The notes: generated by a model from the sequence alone, not told the origin. Shown: positions 20,940-33,752, counted from the first letter of the stretch. The stretch: DNA of 64,000 nt from Thelephora terrestris (GCA_015956445.1 WIUZ02000023.1:124001-188000), one strand, 5' to 3'. Translations and numbers: made by a program.

Positions 20940-22054
20940 CCAGCGGCCATCAGCCTCCCCTCCAGCGAAAGCCCTGGTGTCCAGCCGTGCACAAGGGAGG
21001 CGATCCGAGGTCTTTGCTCGACCGCTCTTTAGATATCGCGAACTTTGACCACAGACCTTCAACGACGGGTGCACGGATATCACTTGCCAGTCTCTATCTC
21101 CGCCCCTCGCCTGGAGCACGTTTGTGAGGTCACAAGGCCTTTCCTGTTTCAATAGGGCGTTTAATAAGACACCGCCTAGCTTTTATTGGTGATCGTGGAG
21201 ATCATTGCAGGCTTCACAGGCCTTCAAAATAATACGTACGTGATCGGCGCTGAGCTCAATTCCACCTTGACTGAACAACATCACACATTCAGTTCAACCC
21301 CTTCCTTGCTTTCTTATCGGTGGGGTTGCTATCTTTCCACTCGGCAACACTTTGAGGTCACTTCCGAATTCTCCGGGACCCACTTATCGCTTGGCCACTA
21401 CAATTCCCCGAGAATAAGTGGGGTGCTCACTCTCGCCACGCGCTGTCACTTGAGTCCCTCAAACGCCCCACAACAATGGCCCGGATCTTGGTGGTGTTAT
21501 CAACTGCGGTCACAACGTCAAGGAAGCCGAAGACCAAACAGGAGATACGACGATTTGTAAGCTTCCTGGTCTGGGACAACACCATCGTCAGTGGGGAGTC
21601 ACCGCCGTCTAGAACCTTCTGGTATCCTGAAACCATCTGTTCACATACCGTACCAAGATCTTTCGGACCATACGGTGATCCGCGTCTGAACGTCCATCAT
21701 TTTTCCTCGGGGGGCGGGCCCACGGGGTTGCCTGGGATTGCCCGGGAAATACCGATTGAGTCGGCGGCAGCGCAACGTGTGGGGGACGCATCGATCTCAA
21801 CGTGCGCTGCTAGCTATCCACCACTCTCCACCACCGCGCGTGCGTTGGCTCTGCCTGTCCCCCGCCTTCTTATCTGGATTCCAGCTCCCCCTCTCCACGA
21901 ACTACGATCAAGAAACAATGCCGCCTTCAACTCACGCAATCAGCGACAATCTAACCCAACAGGATTTCCCAGTGTGCGTGGACCTCTCACCCAAGCAAAA
22001 TCACGAACTAATTCAAACTAAGCAGGAAATCGATTCCGAACCCATGCGGGCTTG
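20940..22054. other. Unassigned stretch
   Basis: Several open stretches up to 181 codons occur on both strands (for example 21476-22021 plus and 21427-21636 minus), but none carries a motif I recognise and they overlap each other. No repeat or RNA gene was seen. Confidence 0.3.
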
Positions 22055-22190
22055 AGAGGAGCGTTTCAACAGAAGATCTCCCCGAGTATTTCTGACAAGT
22101 TCGGACACGTTCAGCAGCGCGTTTGAGTTTAATGACCGCCGTCACGTCTCGTCCTCCCTGATTTGCTCTTCCAAAGACAAACTTTGGCTG
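22055..22190 (-). pseudogene. F-box gene relic, N-terminal part, inverted
   Basis: This matches the minus-strand start of the F-box genes (compare 16350-16480 plus strand): the blocks GAAGATCTCCCCGAGTA, GGACACGTTCA and CTCCCTGATTTG are shared. The strand is opposite to the adjoining part of the relic. Confidence 0.5.
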
Positions 22191-22690
22191 CCCGAGTGAG
22201 TTATCTCACAACTTCCTATTTGTTTGTCTCCACTGGTTCGAGGTCGCCTCGAACACCCCAGAGCTTTAAAGTTTCTGGGGTAGCCACCTAGAACATCGGA
22301 CAAGACAACACCTTCGGTACCTAACGGCCCCACTCGATCTTGTACTCCGCGGGGGACTCACCGTCGCCGAACCGGATACCTTCGACGATAGCCTGCGGAA
22401 CACACTCCACAATCGAGCCGCGTGGGACACCTTACGTTGCATTCATCTCAGTGCCCCAGGAATCCAAGGTTCTGAACCTCGCTGACCGCCTGCGGCGGAA
22501 TTCGGTCCAACAATGTCGAGTCGGTCATCGTATGGGCCGAGGACTCGGAAGATCTATCAGACGTCTCGGACTTCCTCGCCTGCTATCGTTTCCCGAAGCT
22601 GCGACCGCCCGCTCCAACACTGCATAATCTCACCGAGGGACCTCATTACGTCAAGCACGTCTGTACTCACAACACTGTCCCTCGACCGCG
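22190..22690 (+). pseudogene. F-box gene relic, middle part
   Basis: Plus-strand reading gives CLHWFEVASNTPEL, NTLHNRAAWDTLRCIHLS and DVSDFLACYRFPKL-like DNA in changing frames, matching residues ~75-200 of the F-box protein at 14981-16610. Several frame changes and stops are present. With 22055-22190 it forms a head-to-head broken copy, so an inversion or two separate insertions occurred. Confidence 0.5.
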
Positions 22691-22805
22691 AACAATCACA
22701 AAGGGGAAGATAGTTGAAGGCGCACATACGAAAGTAGCAAATAGAGCACACTTGGAGAAGTAGGACGAGGGGATACGCGACGAGCGACAGAGGTGTGATA
22801 AGGGT

Positions 22806-25269
22806 CTACTTGAACCACTCCCCGCACCCCCGACATCCGGATCGAACCTCTGCTAGCGACTCCCCACAATCCGCGCATTCCATGACGGTTTTCGGCCGGT
22901 GGTTTACCGGACACATTCGGTTTGGGCCGATATCACGACAGGAAATCGGGTTACCCCTATGAGAGCAGTGGAGAAGGGGACAACGCAAGAGCACTCCTTT
23001 CGAACAGCCGTTCCTCAGGGCAAGCTTCAACGGACCAGCACGAAACGCCGCTTTACCACCTTTCATGCCTTTGACCAACTCAGTCACTGTGGCGGTGGTG
23101 CTCTCATTGAAATCGCCGCCCAACGTCTCGCAGAGCATTTCCATCACGCCGTTCTCCCTGTGGCCCAACCGACGATACGTTATGATGGCAATGATCTCAA
23201 CAAACGTGGATACCTACCGAGAAGCAAAACCCGAAAAGAGTTCGATCGTGACATTCTCAGAGGTGACTTTCGACCGTATATCGTCGAACGCAATATCCCG
23301 AAGGGCTTTGATCTCAAGCTAAATAGGAGTATTGAGGAACCTGGGACTCGCGACGCGCATAGACGTACAAACTCACCCTGGTCGCGATGGAATAGATCGT
23401 TTTGGGTGAACAGGGCGGAGGCTTGTCCGGTGTTGTCGGCTCTCGCAGATATTGCGCACGCGCATTGGCACCTTGAGACTTGAGGGGTGCAAACTGTATC
23501 GAGTCTGTATACAGATAGAAAAACAAAGATCTCCAGCTGTTGGGAAAGTCAACAACTCCAGCCCCACTACTACAATGTGTTGCGCATACTTAACGAACGA
23601 TCCCATGGTGAGAACCTGGAGGCGCCACGTCATTTCCTTTCTGGTGACTGGCTCTTCCGGCACAGATTCACTGGTATTCTCTGGCCCATCCTCGCAGTCG
23701 CTATCCTCAAATCCGTCACCTGGATTAGAGAACTCGGCCTTGGGCCAATCCACCCATATCACTACTTACTCATCAGCGCAAAAGTCTGGAACCGGTAAGA
23801 CCACCTCACTCACGAGCATAGATTTTCCGCAGGTTTTCACCACCGGCAATTCTCGAGATGTAGATAGGCCGTAACGCCCTAGTGCTTTCAGAGTCTCTCG
23901 TCCAATAGGTTGTGTCGAGAAACGCGGCCTCGCGGATCGATTTGATCAATGCAATTTTTAAAGGCCTCCATCTCTGCGATCGCTATAGGTCAGCTGTGGG
24001 AAGAAACCGGGGGAATGGACAGACGGAGGTGTTTGCATCTGAGGGCGGGAAAGGGACGGCAGTCTGTGATCCCTAGCAGAGGGTAGGAGGATGCAATGAT
24101 TAGAACGCGTTAAGAGTAGCAGATGACCAAGGTGGCTCACGGTTTCTTCAGAATTCCTGAAAGCATCTCCCTTTTCCCTCGAAAGTCTCCACAAGAGAGC
24201 CATCGCATCCTCTGCGTGATCCAACCGTCCGTTGGCGTAGCTGTCGATTTTTTCATCAACCCTTTCACCTATTCTGTTTGCAGATTCTTCATCGCCACGA
24301 AACCAGGAAAACGCTAAATGATTGACTTGGGCGATCCTGATCTCTTGATGCCTGTTCTCCTGTCAGGTCAAAGAAAATTAACACGGGCGGATGATTTACT
24401 TTGATGCAAACTCGCTGAACGCCTCTTCTACGATATCACACCGCGTGAGACCGTCTCCGACGCTATCCCAGGCGAGTTTTTTCAAAGCGGGGACATCATA
24501 CTGAATGAAAGATTATTCGAATGGTCCTCCAGAAAACGACGAGGCCGAACCTTATCTGCAAGTCGGTAGATAGATTTGGGGGACGGCCGAGGGATTGTGA
24601 CCTCTGAGACGGAAAAGATCTCCGCCACTCTAGACTTGCGGTTCTCCTCAGAGCCGTAAGGCGCAAACTCGATGTGGTCGGTGCACAGATAGAGTAAAAA
24701 TGCCTGGAATCTGCCAATTCGTCAGCGGCATGATGGTATGGTTTTTGAGAAGGCGTACGTAATGAAGGCAATATCTTGAATTTTGATGATTTTTCCTTGC
24801 CGAGGGCGTTTGCTGAGCTCGTCGTGGACACGTGGTGACTTGTTAGTTGTAGGGGATGAACTAGAGGGGTCTTCATCCAGAGGAGCTACTATTTCGGGTG
24901 GTTCTGTAGGGTTCGCGACACGATCGTCATCCTCAAGATCGCTGTCGGAGTAATAACCGTAATCTTCGGCAATCTCTTCATCGTCGATGGCCTCTGAGAA
25001 ATCCTTCAATTCTGCCTCTGCAAAAGTCCCAGAAAGGACTCCAAAGGCATTATTTACTGCGTAGTTTGTGAAAGGATCGTGTGTGGGGACTCACGATCGT
25101 TGAAATACGGCACGCTCTTCAACACGTGGCTGCTGGCGTATAGTGCCCTAGGTCTACAGATGTCGCCGAAGGAGTCCCTTCGCGAGTAAAGGATCACCTT
25201 TGTGTCTTCAAACCGTCCGGAGGAGATGGATTCATTGAGAGCCTCACGCAAGGAAAGTGTGGCGGCCAT
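22806..25269 (-). CDS. Dual BTB/POZ-like protein with C-terminal zinc ribbon, copy B
   Basis: Starts MAATLSLREALNESISSGRF (25269). The order is the same as in copy A: DTKVILYSRRDS and ASSHVLKSVPYFN, the acidic exon 24722-25020 (KDFSEAIDDEEIAEDYG), FQAFLLYLCTDHIEFAPYGS (~24700) and EIRIAQVNHLAFS (~24340). The second half begins ALIKSIREAAFLDTTYWTRD (~23950) with RPIYISRIAGG. It has an acidic exon (23600-23790), WRSLFFYLYTDSIQFAPLKS (~23540), KALRDIAFDDIRSK (~23310) and the last exon to 22806. The Cys-rich end reads CPLLHC, CPVNH, CADCG and CRGCGEWFK. No clear break is seen. Copies A and B are both on minus, ~2.8 kb apart, with the metallothionein gene and an F-box relic between them. Confidence 0.66.
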
Positions 25270-25599
25270 CGTATCGGCTTTGATTTGTGGGTGTAAGTCA
25301 CCATTCGGACCCAACGATAAAGGCGCCGTGCAAAGGTTAGGCCGGTTTTGGATTTGTGTGGCTGGCTACATGGCTGGATCAACACGTTATAATGGAACGC
25401 CTCCAATCGGAGAGCGACACCCACCTGGGATTACTGAGAACGATAAACCAGGGCGCCCACTAGGATAGGCCCACCACCCTGGGCGAGAATAAACGGATAG
25501 ACGCATCTGAAGAGGGAGGTTTTCCGCGGTGCCACTGAGCGCACCGGTCAATGTGGTAGAATCGTAAGTAACGGCCAGGATATTTCCAAGTCCGATCAA

Positions 25600-27035
25600 G
25601 TTCCATCCCGATGATGATTTCGAACACCATGACGGATCCAAGTCCGCTTGCGTAGACTCCCTACATCTCCATTTCTCATTGCACGAGAGAGCACCTGTCA
25701 AACTACCGGCACGAAGATTACAGGGAATACCTCCGAGTTTCAAAGTCTCGCAATCTATGTCACCTATGATCTCCAATATTTTATCCACGGCTGCCCCCTT
25801 CCCTCCAGCCTTCCTGCACAGCTCCCCAATCTCTTGCGCTCGTGTCCTAAACCCCTCTGACTCCCTCCCTGGCTTGACGAGCCTCGCGATCGCAGTGCCA
25901 AACTCAACAGTCTCGAAGCCAGGTGCGACTTTCTTGTTTCCGAATATACCAATCCTCGGTATTCTGCCCGAGTGGCCATTTCGTACAAGTCAAACCATTG
26001 TGCGAGGATGATTTGGGGTATACCGGCGCTTCCAGGAGAACTTCAGCCACGACAAATTCCCGTACGTGCACCCTGACACTCACCGAGCGGCTTCGTAATA
26101 CGAGTTTGCGCCCCCGTGGTGGATTGATTCAGTCACGTTCGGATGATTCATGACGGCCGCTGGGTCAGCGTGGATCCAATCTACCATTTTGAACCTTTCT
26201 TGGTTTTTGGGGTTGGCCAACAACTCCTCAATCACACCCTCAAACCTCTCCCTCCCGGCCAGAAAAACTGAACCCCGGAGTCGTGGTCGACCGCACCGAG
26301 GAACCCATTGATGACCGCTTGGACTTGTGATTCGGTGTAGTGGCAATGAGCACCCATGCACATCATCACCGTTTTCCCTCGGTCGAGCCATTGCGTCAGT
26401 TCGGGATCTGCAACCTCGACTGGTGTGGTATCCAAGACCACTGGACCATACAGGCCCATGTTATCAGGGGTGAACAGAGGATAATCAAGCTCGGGGATCC
26501 CGGGTGAGATTATATGCAGGGTGCGAGATTTTGCAGTGACCATGGGCAACCCACCGGGAAGGCCGCGCTCGTTCCTGTACTTGATGAAGTTCCTCGATTC
26601 GGGGGAGGTCACGACTGTATGGATTTAGCATAACATTGATCCAAATGTTCAACAGGAATAAGGACCAAGGGAACGGGAATGGGATTGCGCTCGCTAGCCT
26701 GAAAGGGAGTGTAAGCATGTGGAGAAGTTTAGGGGGAGATACGTACGCCGGGTAGTGCCAGAGACTTTTCAGCCATGATTGAAGTGCCCTTGTGGTCTCC
26801 AGGGACGCGCTTGGGCTACTCAGCCCGGGTACGAGCAATCGTTCGTATAAGTCCCAGCTCTTCGGGGAGATGCTTGATAGATGGTCAAGGCCATGTACGC
26901 GACGGGAAAGAGTTGGGAAGGACGCGACTCAGTGTGCACTTGAACATTTTGACGTGTCTCGAGTTCAAGCGCGAGAGCCAGGATGGAGTTTGCTTGACCG
27001 TTTTCTGCGTGGGTGAAAAAATGGACTTTCCCCAC
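25600..27035 (-). pseudogene. UDP-glycosyltransferase (GT1 family), broken
   Basis: Begins MGKVHFFTHAENGQANSILA (27035), the usual N-terminal Rossmann start of GT1 enzymes. Further pieces read LDHLSSISPKSWDLYERLLV, then WLDRGKTVMMCMGAHCHYTE (26330-26400), and DWIHADPAAVMNHPNVTESI followed by HHGGANSYYEAA (26100-26190), the nucleotide-sugar binding region. AGIPQIILAQWFDLYEMA follows, then FGNKKVAPGFETVEFGTA. These lie in different frames, with frame changes near 26930, 26260 and 25945 that no intron with normal borders explains. GT1 enzymes of fungi move glucose to sterols or small molecules. The frame changes suggest a pseudogene. Confidence 0.62.
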
Positions 27036-27581
27036 CGCGGCGTTTTGGGCAAGGCATCCGGCAGCTTCGAGTGTTATAGAAAATCACTAAACCAGGACGT
27101 CATGACATGATTATTGTAGGCTGTCTGTGACTGTGGGTGTCAGTCACAAGCTGGTCTGCGGCTTTTTCCCCCCCTCGAAGCTACACCGACCTCATTTAGT
27201 CTCCTTCTATATATGCAACGATGCGTTCGGGAAGCCTGGTGCCAGTGGTGACTGTCCTGCCGCGCCAGAAGCTGAGACGATCAAGTTACGCGGGATGGGC
27301 AATTCCTACTGAAGTGCGCGTCGCTTGTCCTCTTCCACCGGTCAGTGATGTTATGCGGTTGGCTTGAGGAGAATATGCAAACAAAATATGAGTGAGTGTT
27401 GTCGGCCTCCAGTCGGGTCCCTTGGCGCCGATTCACTTTTGCACTGATTAATCATTGAATATCACCAGCCACATATACCCCGCCACGCAATCACCACGAG
27501 GCAGCACTTAGGGCAGGAGGCTTCTATCGTAGGTAGATGCCCGCAATCAGTAACCAGCGCACACCAACTCCCAACAGCCTG
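27036..27581. other. Intergenic, no gene seen
   Basis: Lies between the glycosyltransferase pseudogene and BTB copy C and must hold the promoter of copy C. No repeat or motif stands out. Confidence 0.3.
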
Positions 27582-29901
27582 ATGATCGCCTGTACACCCC
27601 CGTTACTCGAGGTTTTGAATGACTCCATATCCTCCGGGAAGTTCGTCGACACCAAGATCATCCTATTCTCGCGCAGGAACTCCTCTGGAACCGTTTGCAA
27701 ACCTAGGGCGCTCTACGCAAATAGCAGTGTCTTGAGAACTGTACCCTACTTCAACGACCGTGAGCTCCCTCCAGCACACACCAACGAAACAAAGCTAACA
27801 CCCATCAAGTGCTCTTTGGGAAATTTGGAGAGGCGGAGTCAAAGAGCTTCTCGGAGCCACTCGAAGATACCGAATCCGCCGACGATTACGGATATTGCTC
27901 CGACAGCGATCTCGAGGAGGACGAGGATGGTTCTACTAGTTCGAAAGTGGCACAGGGGCAAACGACCCTTGCTAGGGGCAACGGTTCCGACCCTTTCAAT
28001 TTCCCCCCCATCGAAAACAAACCTCCGCCTACCTGTGGCGAATACCAAGAACATCCAGAGAAAGGAAAGGTCATCAAGATTCAAGACATGGCATTCATCA
28101 CGTACTTCTCCTTCGGCCCTACCTAATGACGCTTCTGACGACTTGAAAGATTCCAGGCGTTCGTGCTCTATCTCTACACCAATTCAATCGAGTTTGCACC
28201 ATACGGAACGGAGGATAATCGAAAGCCGAGGAGTGCCGAAATCATTTCCGTGTCAGAGAACTCAATCCCTCGGCCATCTCCAAAGTCAATTTACAGACTC
28301 GCAGATAAGGTCGTTGGCCTTCCTGCTTTACCGAAGGAAAATCTGATTAAAAAATTCTAGTACGATGTTCCTGCCTTGAAGAAACTTGCTTCGGAAAGCA
28401 TCAGGGATAACCTCAAGCACTGCGATATTGTAGGGGAGATATTCAGCAAGTTCACTTCCAGGTAAGTCGACCATCGCACATCTCATTTAGTAATGCGGGC
28501 TAACATGCGAGCACGTTGGCAAGGTACGACGAAGTCAGGGCTATGCAGATCAACCATCTTGCATCTGTCCGGTTTGGTGGGGATGGGGCAGTTAAGAAAA
28601 AACTATGCGACGAGATTGACGAAAAGGTGGACGCATATGTCGCCGGCGACCTGAAACATGCAGCGGAGGCCGTGTCACTCCTGTGGGAAGCTTCGAAGGA
28701 TAGACGCCCAATCGCGGTTCCTCAAAACACCAGCATCTTCGTCCGTCCTGCACCATTCTACCATCTTGCCACTAATACCTTTCGTAGGCACCGTCGGCAA
28801 CAAGTCCTGCGAACTGGGAATGTTTGAAACCTGCTCTAATTAGGTCAATCCGTGAGGGGTTTTTTGCCAACCGAAAGTATTGGACACGGCACTCGAGAGC
28901 GGGGAAGGTTTTACGGCCTGTATTTTTCTCGAGTGTCGTAGCAGGCAAAAGATTGCCACAAATTGACAAGCGTGAGTAACTCGATCTGGTTGAACCTGGA
29001 TACGTGAACTAATGATCGGACAGTCGTGAAACAGTACAGTGGAAGTGATGAGTACTTCGAGAAGGATGACAGATTCGAAGATAGCGACTGCGAGGGTGGC
29101 CCTGACCGCTCTGGGGATTCTGTATCGGAGGTGGGAATTGGCGATGACGGACAACCAGACCAAGGGACTCTCTCAATCCTCACCATCGGATCCTTTGCTA
29201 GGTAAGTCTGGAATCTTGTAAACAACAAGTGCGCAGTTTATTTTCCCATAGTTGGAGGTCCCTGTTCTTCTACTTGTGTTCAGGGTCGATCAAATTTGCG
29301 CCCCTCAAGTCTGAAGGTTTAGACAGGCGGGCTGGCTACTTACAGGAAGCAGCAGACAAAGAACCGCACGTACCTCCTCCATGCTCACCCAAAGTCATCC
29401 ACGCGCTTGCAGTTATTGTAAGTTTGTTCCTATACCCCTATTGTTTTTCCGTGTTTCCCATTTCCGTGCGGCTAGCTCGACATGAAACCCCTCCGAGACC
29501 TCGCCTTGAAGGAAATCCGGTCAAAAATAACCTCGGCGAACGTTGTCAACGAGTTCTTCGCGAGCCCTACATCACGGTGGGTATTTTATTCTCCGATAGA
29601 AAGCATCACTGCAATGACACTTTTACAACTGAAAAGACGAACGGAAGTCATGGAGATGCAGTATGAGCTTCTTAGCGATAAGTTTGATGACCACAACACA
29701 AATTCCTCCACGGTTGACCTCATCAAAAGCCTGGCGAACGGCACTCGTACGCAGCACGGCAATGCATTGAAGTTTGGGCTGAGGCAAGGCTTTTCTCGCA
29801 CAAGGCTGGCGCCTGTAGAACAGGTTCCACAGCCTTCCCTATCCGGGGCGTGGTTACCCTTCGAGAAGAAGCCGACAGGCCGTTCGACCGTCCGGAGGTG
29901 A
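27582..29901 (+). CDS. Dual BTB/POZ-like protein, copy C, without the zinc-ribbon end
   Basis: Starts MIACTPPLLEVLNDSISSGK at 27582 (an in-frame ATG at 27537 is also possible). The parts are DTKIILFSRRNS and ANSSVLRTVPYF, then the acidic exon ~27810-28100 with SEPLEDTESADDYG. Next come FQAFVLYLYTNSIEFAPYGT (28155), YDVPALKKLASESIRDN and EVRAMQINHLASV. The second half is ALIRSIREGFFANRKYWTRH (~28850) with RPVFFSSVVAGKR. An acidic exon to 29202 is followed by WRSLFFYLCSGSIKFAPLKS and KPLRDLALKEIRSK. Exons are separated by ~50-nt introns. The last exon ends FSRTRLAPVEQVPQPSLSG and about 20 more residues without any Cys, so the Cys-rich tail found in copies A, B and D is gone. It is head to head with copy B across the glycosyltransferase relic. 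Confidence 0.66.
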
Positions 29902-30412
29902 ATGTCGTTGGGTTAGGGTCCCTCGGGACAGCGGTTGGACAGGTTAACGCCGAAACACTTTGTCAGTTAGTTCTTGGAACAAGAGTTTTCATTTCTTGCG
30001 AAGGCACTTTGTGTTCAATATTATGAATTCCACTTCTGATGGTGCTACGCTCACCTACCCAGACTGTCTCTCATGATCATCTATCCCCACAACCGAAAGG
30101 GAGGGGGTCTTGACGTTTTGTTGTTCCTTACACAGAACTGGTATGCTCCCGGGCAGGTGCACACGGACTTTATTAGACGTAAATGACCTTACCTTACAAA
30201 AAAAGTGTTTCTGTGCCATGTTCACCGGGTCGACTGTCCCGGGCTTTGCCGCGGGTCCAGAACTAGAAGTCCACCCCTTGTATCACGTTTACCGCTATAC
30301 CTTATTGATCAAAACTTATGACCAGCCACACAATCCACGCGAGTCGAATTGCAGCGCTGAGCACACGTAAAAGTCCCAGCTTCGGTGACCTGCGCATGCC
30401 ACCACAGATACC
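29902..30412. other. Intergenic between BTB copies C and D
   Basis: No gene seen. Holds the 3' end of copy C and the promoter of copy D. Confidence 0.35.
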
Positions 30413-32833
30413 ATGGCCGCTTGCACAGCCCCCTTGCGAGAGGCTCTGAACGACTCCATCGCTTCTGGACGGTTCGTAGACACAAAGATCATCTTATATT
30501 CACGAAGAGACTCTTCCGGGGTCATCACAAAACCCAAGGCGCTGTACGCAAACAGCCATGTGTTAAAATCCGTGCCATACTTCAGCAATCGTGAGTCCGC
30601 TCTCTCTCACTCCAGGAATACAATTGAAAGACCTCCTTTAAGTGCTTTCTGGAACGTATTCAGAGTCAGAGCCGAAGGACTTTTTCGAACCCATCGACGA
30701 GGATGAGCAGGCAGAGAACTACGGGCATTACTCTGATAGCGATCTCGAGGACGACGATGATGCCGTGAACGCCACGGGAAGGGCAGTGAAGAAGGCTGCC
30801 CCCCCAAAGGGCAACTCCCTCGACCGCTTTTGCTCTCCTGCCAACGACAACAGGGCCCAGACGCCTCTCTATGGGGAGTGGAACGAATGTTCTGAGAGAG
30901 GGTCAATCATAAAGGTCCACGATATTGCTCTAATCACGTAAGATTTCTGAAATGTATATCACCACGCAGCTAACGACTTTGCAGGTTTCAGGCCTTTTTA
31001 ATATATCTATACACCGGTCAGGTAGAATTTGCGCCTTATGGATCAGAAGAAAACCGCAGGTCAAGGAGCACTGAGATTGTTTCCTTGTCGGAAGATTCGA
31101 TACCTCGACCGTCACCGAAGTCGATCTACCGACTCGCACATAAGGTATATCCCTTGGTTGCCACAATGATGATGTTGGACTGATAGTTCTCCAAGTATGA
31201 TATCCCTGCTCTACAACGACTGGCCTGGGACAGTATCAGAAATGGAATCGAGCGATGTGATACTGTGGAAGAAGTGTTCAGCGAGTTCTCGTCAAAGTGA
31301 GGAGTCGTCAACAAAGGTTTATAATCAGATCCGTGTGCTGACGGGTGGTCACAAATAGATATGAAGACGTCCGAACCCTGCACGTTAACCACCTGGTATC
31401 GGTTTTGCTCCATGCTGATGAAAATTCTGCGGGGCTCCTGTACGAAAAAATTGACGAAAAGGTTGACTGCTATGCTAGCGGATCCCTGGACCATGCAGCG
31501 GATGCGATCACCCAGTTGTGGAAACTTTCGAAGGGGGGTGAATGCTCTCCTCCGGTTCCTCCGGATGAGGTGCCTCCTGTCAGTCTCTGGGTCCCATTTT
31601 CTTATCAAAACTAATCTCTAAACCATTTGCAGATGGAACCAATTTCCAGCCCGGCGAATTGGATGCGAGTCGAGGTAGCGTTGATCAAGTCGATCCGCCA
31701 AGGTATATTTTTCGATAGAAAGTATTGGGCGAGGCACTCGAAGACCGCAACTCAACCACGACCTATCTACATCTCGAGCATTGTGACTAGTGAAAGAATT
31801 TGCCACATTGATTTCTGTGCGTGAATTATTCAACTGATTCTGTGTTTCTGTGTTAACGAGTCAGGCAGTGGTGAAGATGTATCGGGATGACAAATGCCCT
31901 GACACAGGCACATACGAAGATTCCGAGGACAGCGACTGTGAGGGCATTCCTGAGCCAGTTAGTGTATCTTCACAAAGAGCGCAAGCCGACAAAAAGGAAA
32001 AGAGAGAGCCCGAGCTCCCCCAGTTCTCACGGTGGGATCATTCACAAGGTATGCACAAAATCCGCGACGGGGCTCGGGTTTTTGACCATTTTTGGCAGTT
32101 GGAGATCGTTGTTCTTCTACATGTGCACGGACATTATACGGTTTGCGCCCCTGAAATCTCAAGGCATTGACGTGCGTGCACGACACATACAAGAGCAGAC
32201 AATGCAGGACAAGCCCCCTCCTTGTTCACCCAAGGCAATCTACTCCCTTGCAACAGCTGTGAGTTTTGATGCCATATGTATTGGTTTCCGGGGTAACCCT
32301 ACGCTTCAAATTCAGCTTCGGATTCCGGCTCTCCGCGATCTTGCATTCAAAGACATACGGTTGAAGATCACCGACGCGAATGTGGTCACTGAGCTCTTTT
32401 CTGGTCACACCTCTCGGTTAGTGTCCACATTGACCCCGCCGGTGCTATGCTAAAGAGACTCTCGCTTGACAACAGGCAATGTGATATCGCGAAAATGGAA
32501 TGTGAGCTACTATACGACAAATTCAACAACGAGGCCAGCACCGCTAAAGGGGTAGAACTCATTGAAAGCATGATTGGTGGGAACTCAGCACATCGCTCGA
32601 GGGTGATGAAACTGGGACTCAGACGAGGCCTTTCGGCCAGTGTCTTCCTGCGCTGCTCTCGTTCTTACTGCAATTTGCACACCAGCCCTCCATCTTTTTT
32701 TACGCTTGGATCAAATGTAATGTGCCCAAGGGGTCATACCACACCTGCACATCTGGAGTGCGCTGGTTGTGGGACCTCTCGAACCTCTTCAGATAACACC
32801 GCCTGCCAGGGTTGCAAGAAAAGGTTCAAGTAG
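30413..32833 (+). CDS. Dual BTB/POZ-like protein with C-terminal zinc ribbon, copy D
   Basis: Best-preserved member of the cluster. Exon 1 (30413-30590) begins MAACTAPLREALNDSIASGR and ends SVPYFSN before GTGAGT. Exon 2 (to ~30938) is acidic, with FFEPIDEDEQAENYGHYSDS. Then FQAFLIYLYTGQVEFAPYGS, YDIPALQRLAWDSIRN, and EDVRTLHVNHLVSVLL with the helical end QLWKLSKGG. After an intron (GTCAGT...GCAG, ~31570-31631) the second BTB-like half reads ALIKSIRQGIFFDRKYWARH and RPIYISSIVTSE. An acidic exon (31860-32040), RSLFFYMCTDIIRFAPLKSQ and PALRDLAFKDIRLK follow. The last exon ends with CSRSYC, CPRGH, CAGC and CQGCKKRFK. Function unknown; BTB domains suggest an adaptor role. The two halves may be one protein or two genes. 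Confidence 0.7.
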
Positions 32834-33570
32834 GCCACCATCCCACGTCATCTCTTCCTTTCGAGGTCATTCTACCACTCGGCGAGGTGTGACCACCTGT
32901 ATTTGTTGCACTATGTATGTTTGTGTAGATTTGACAACGTATGTTATGCCCAAAATTGTATCACCCGTAGATTTCACGCTGTTATGGTCAAAAATACTGT
33001 TCAGACAAACCAAGACCTGGGAACCTCTTGGGGTATTGTTCTTCGGCCCGAGGTGGAAGGGGGGTCATTACAACAGAGTTGCCGATAAGGTCAGTGTACT
33101 GTGTGGCGAACGTGGGTGTCAATGGACCATTTGCGTTCAACAAGAACGAGAGGAATTCTGGTGTTGGTGGTTGCCTGAGCGGTTTAGTTGATATAGCCTG
33201 TGACTTTGGAAAACTTAGAATTGGTTTGATTGCCCCGCCGCGCCCGGAAATGACTTCCAAGAATTTGGATCACCGGTCCTCACAAAGATGATTTTGCGTT
33301 GATCTTTCAACGTCAACATCAGCAAAAGGGAAATCAACTTATTTTTCCCACCAGCCAAATCTGACAGATTTTGCGGTATAAATGGCAGGGCGCTTAGGAC
33401 ATAAACTTATAGAAGTTAGAAAATAAGTCTAAAGGTTACGGAAAAGGCAAAAAAAGTCGGAAAAGGCTGAAAAAAGTCTGAAATAAGTAGAATTCCATGT
33501 TGCTGATGCAACATGTACTCACGAAAGGCCCAATGATTGGTAGGAGTCCATGCATACCAACTTCCACCAG
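32834..33570. other. Intergenic downstream of BTB copy D
   Basis: Overlapping open stretches on both strands around 32990-33290, none with a recognisable motif. A run of A-rich, low-complexity DNA lies at 33400-33490. Confidence 0.3.
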
Positions 33571-33752
33571 GATGGTCGCCTGTGCGCCCCCATTACTCGA
33601 GGCTTTGAACGAGTCCATACCTTCCGGGAAGTTCGTTGACACCAAGATCATCTGATTCTCACGCAGGGACTCTTCCGGAACTGTTTGCAAACCCAGGGCA
33701 CTATACGCCAGTAGCCATGTCTTGAAGACTGTACCCTACTTCAACGACTGTG
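33571..33752 (+). pseudogene. BTB family remnant, first exon only (copy E)
   Basis: Reads MVACAPPLLEALNESIPSGK, FVDTKII, then a TGA stop, then FSRRDSSGTVCKPRALYASS and HVLKTVPYF. It matches exon 1 of copies C and D and ends near the exon border. The stop and the absence of any later exon show a truncated copy. Confidence 0.7.

Noticed and set aside
21476-22021. 181-codon plus frame as a gene
   Set aside because: No motif and no family resemblance; overlaps other open stretches on both strands.
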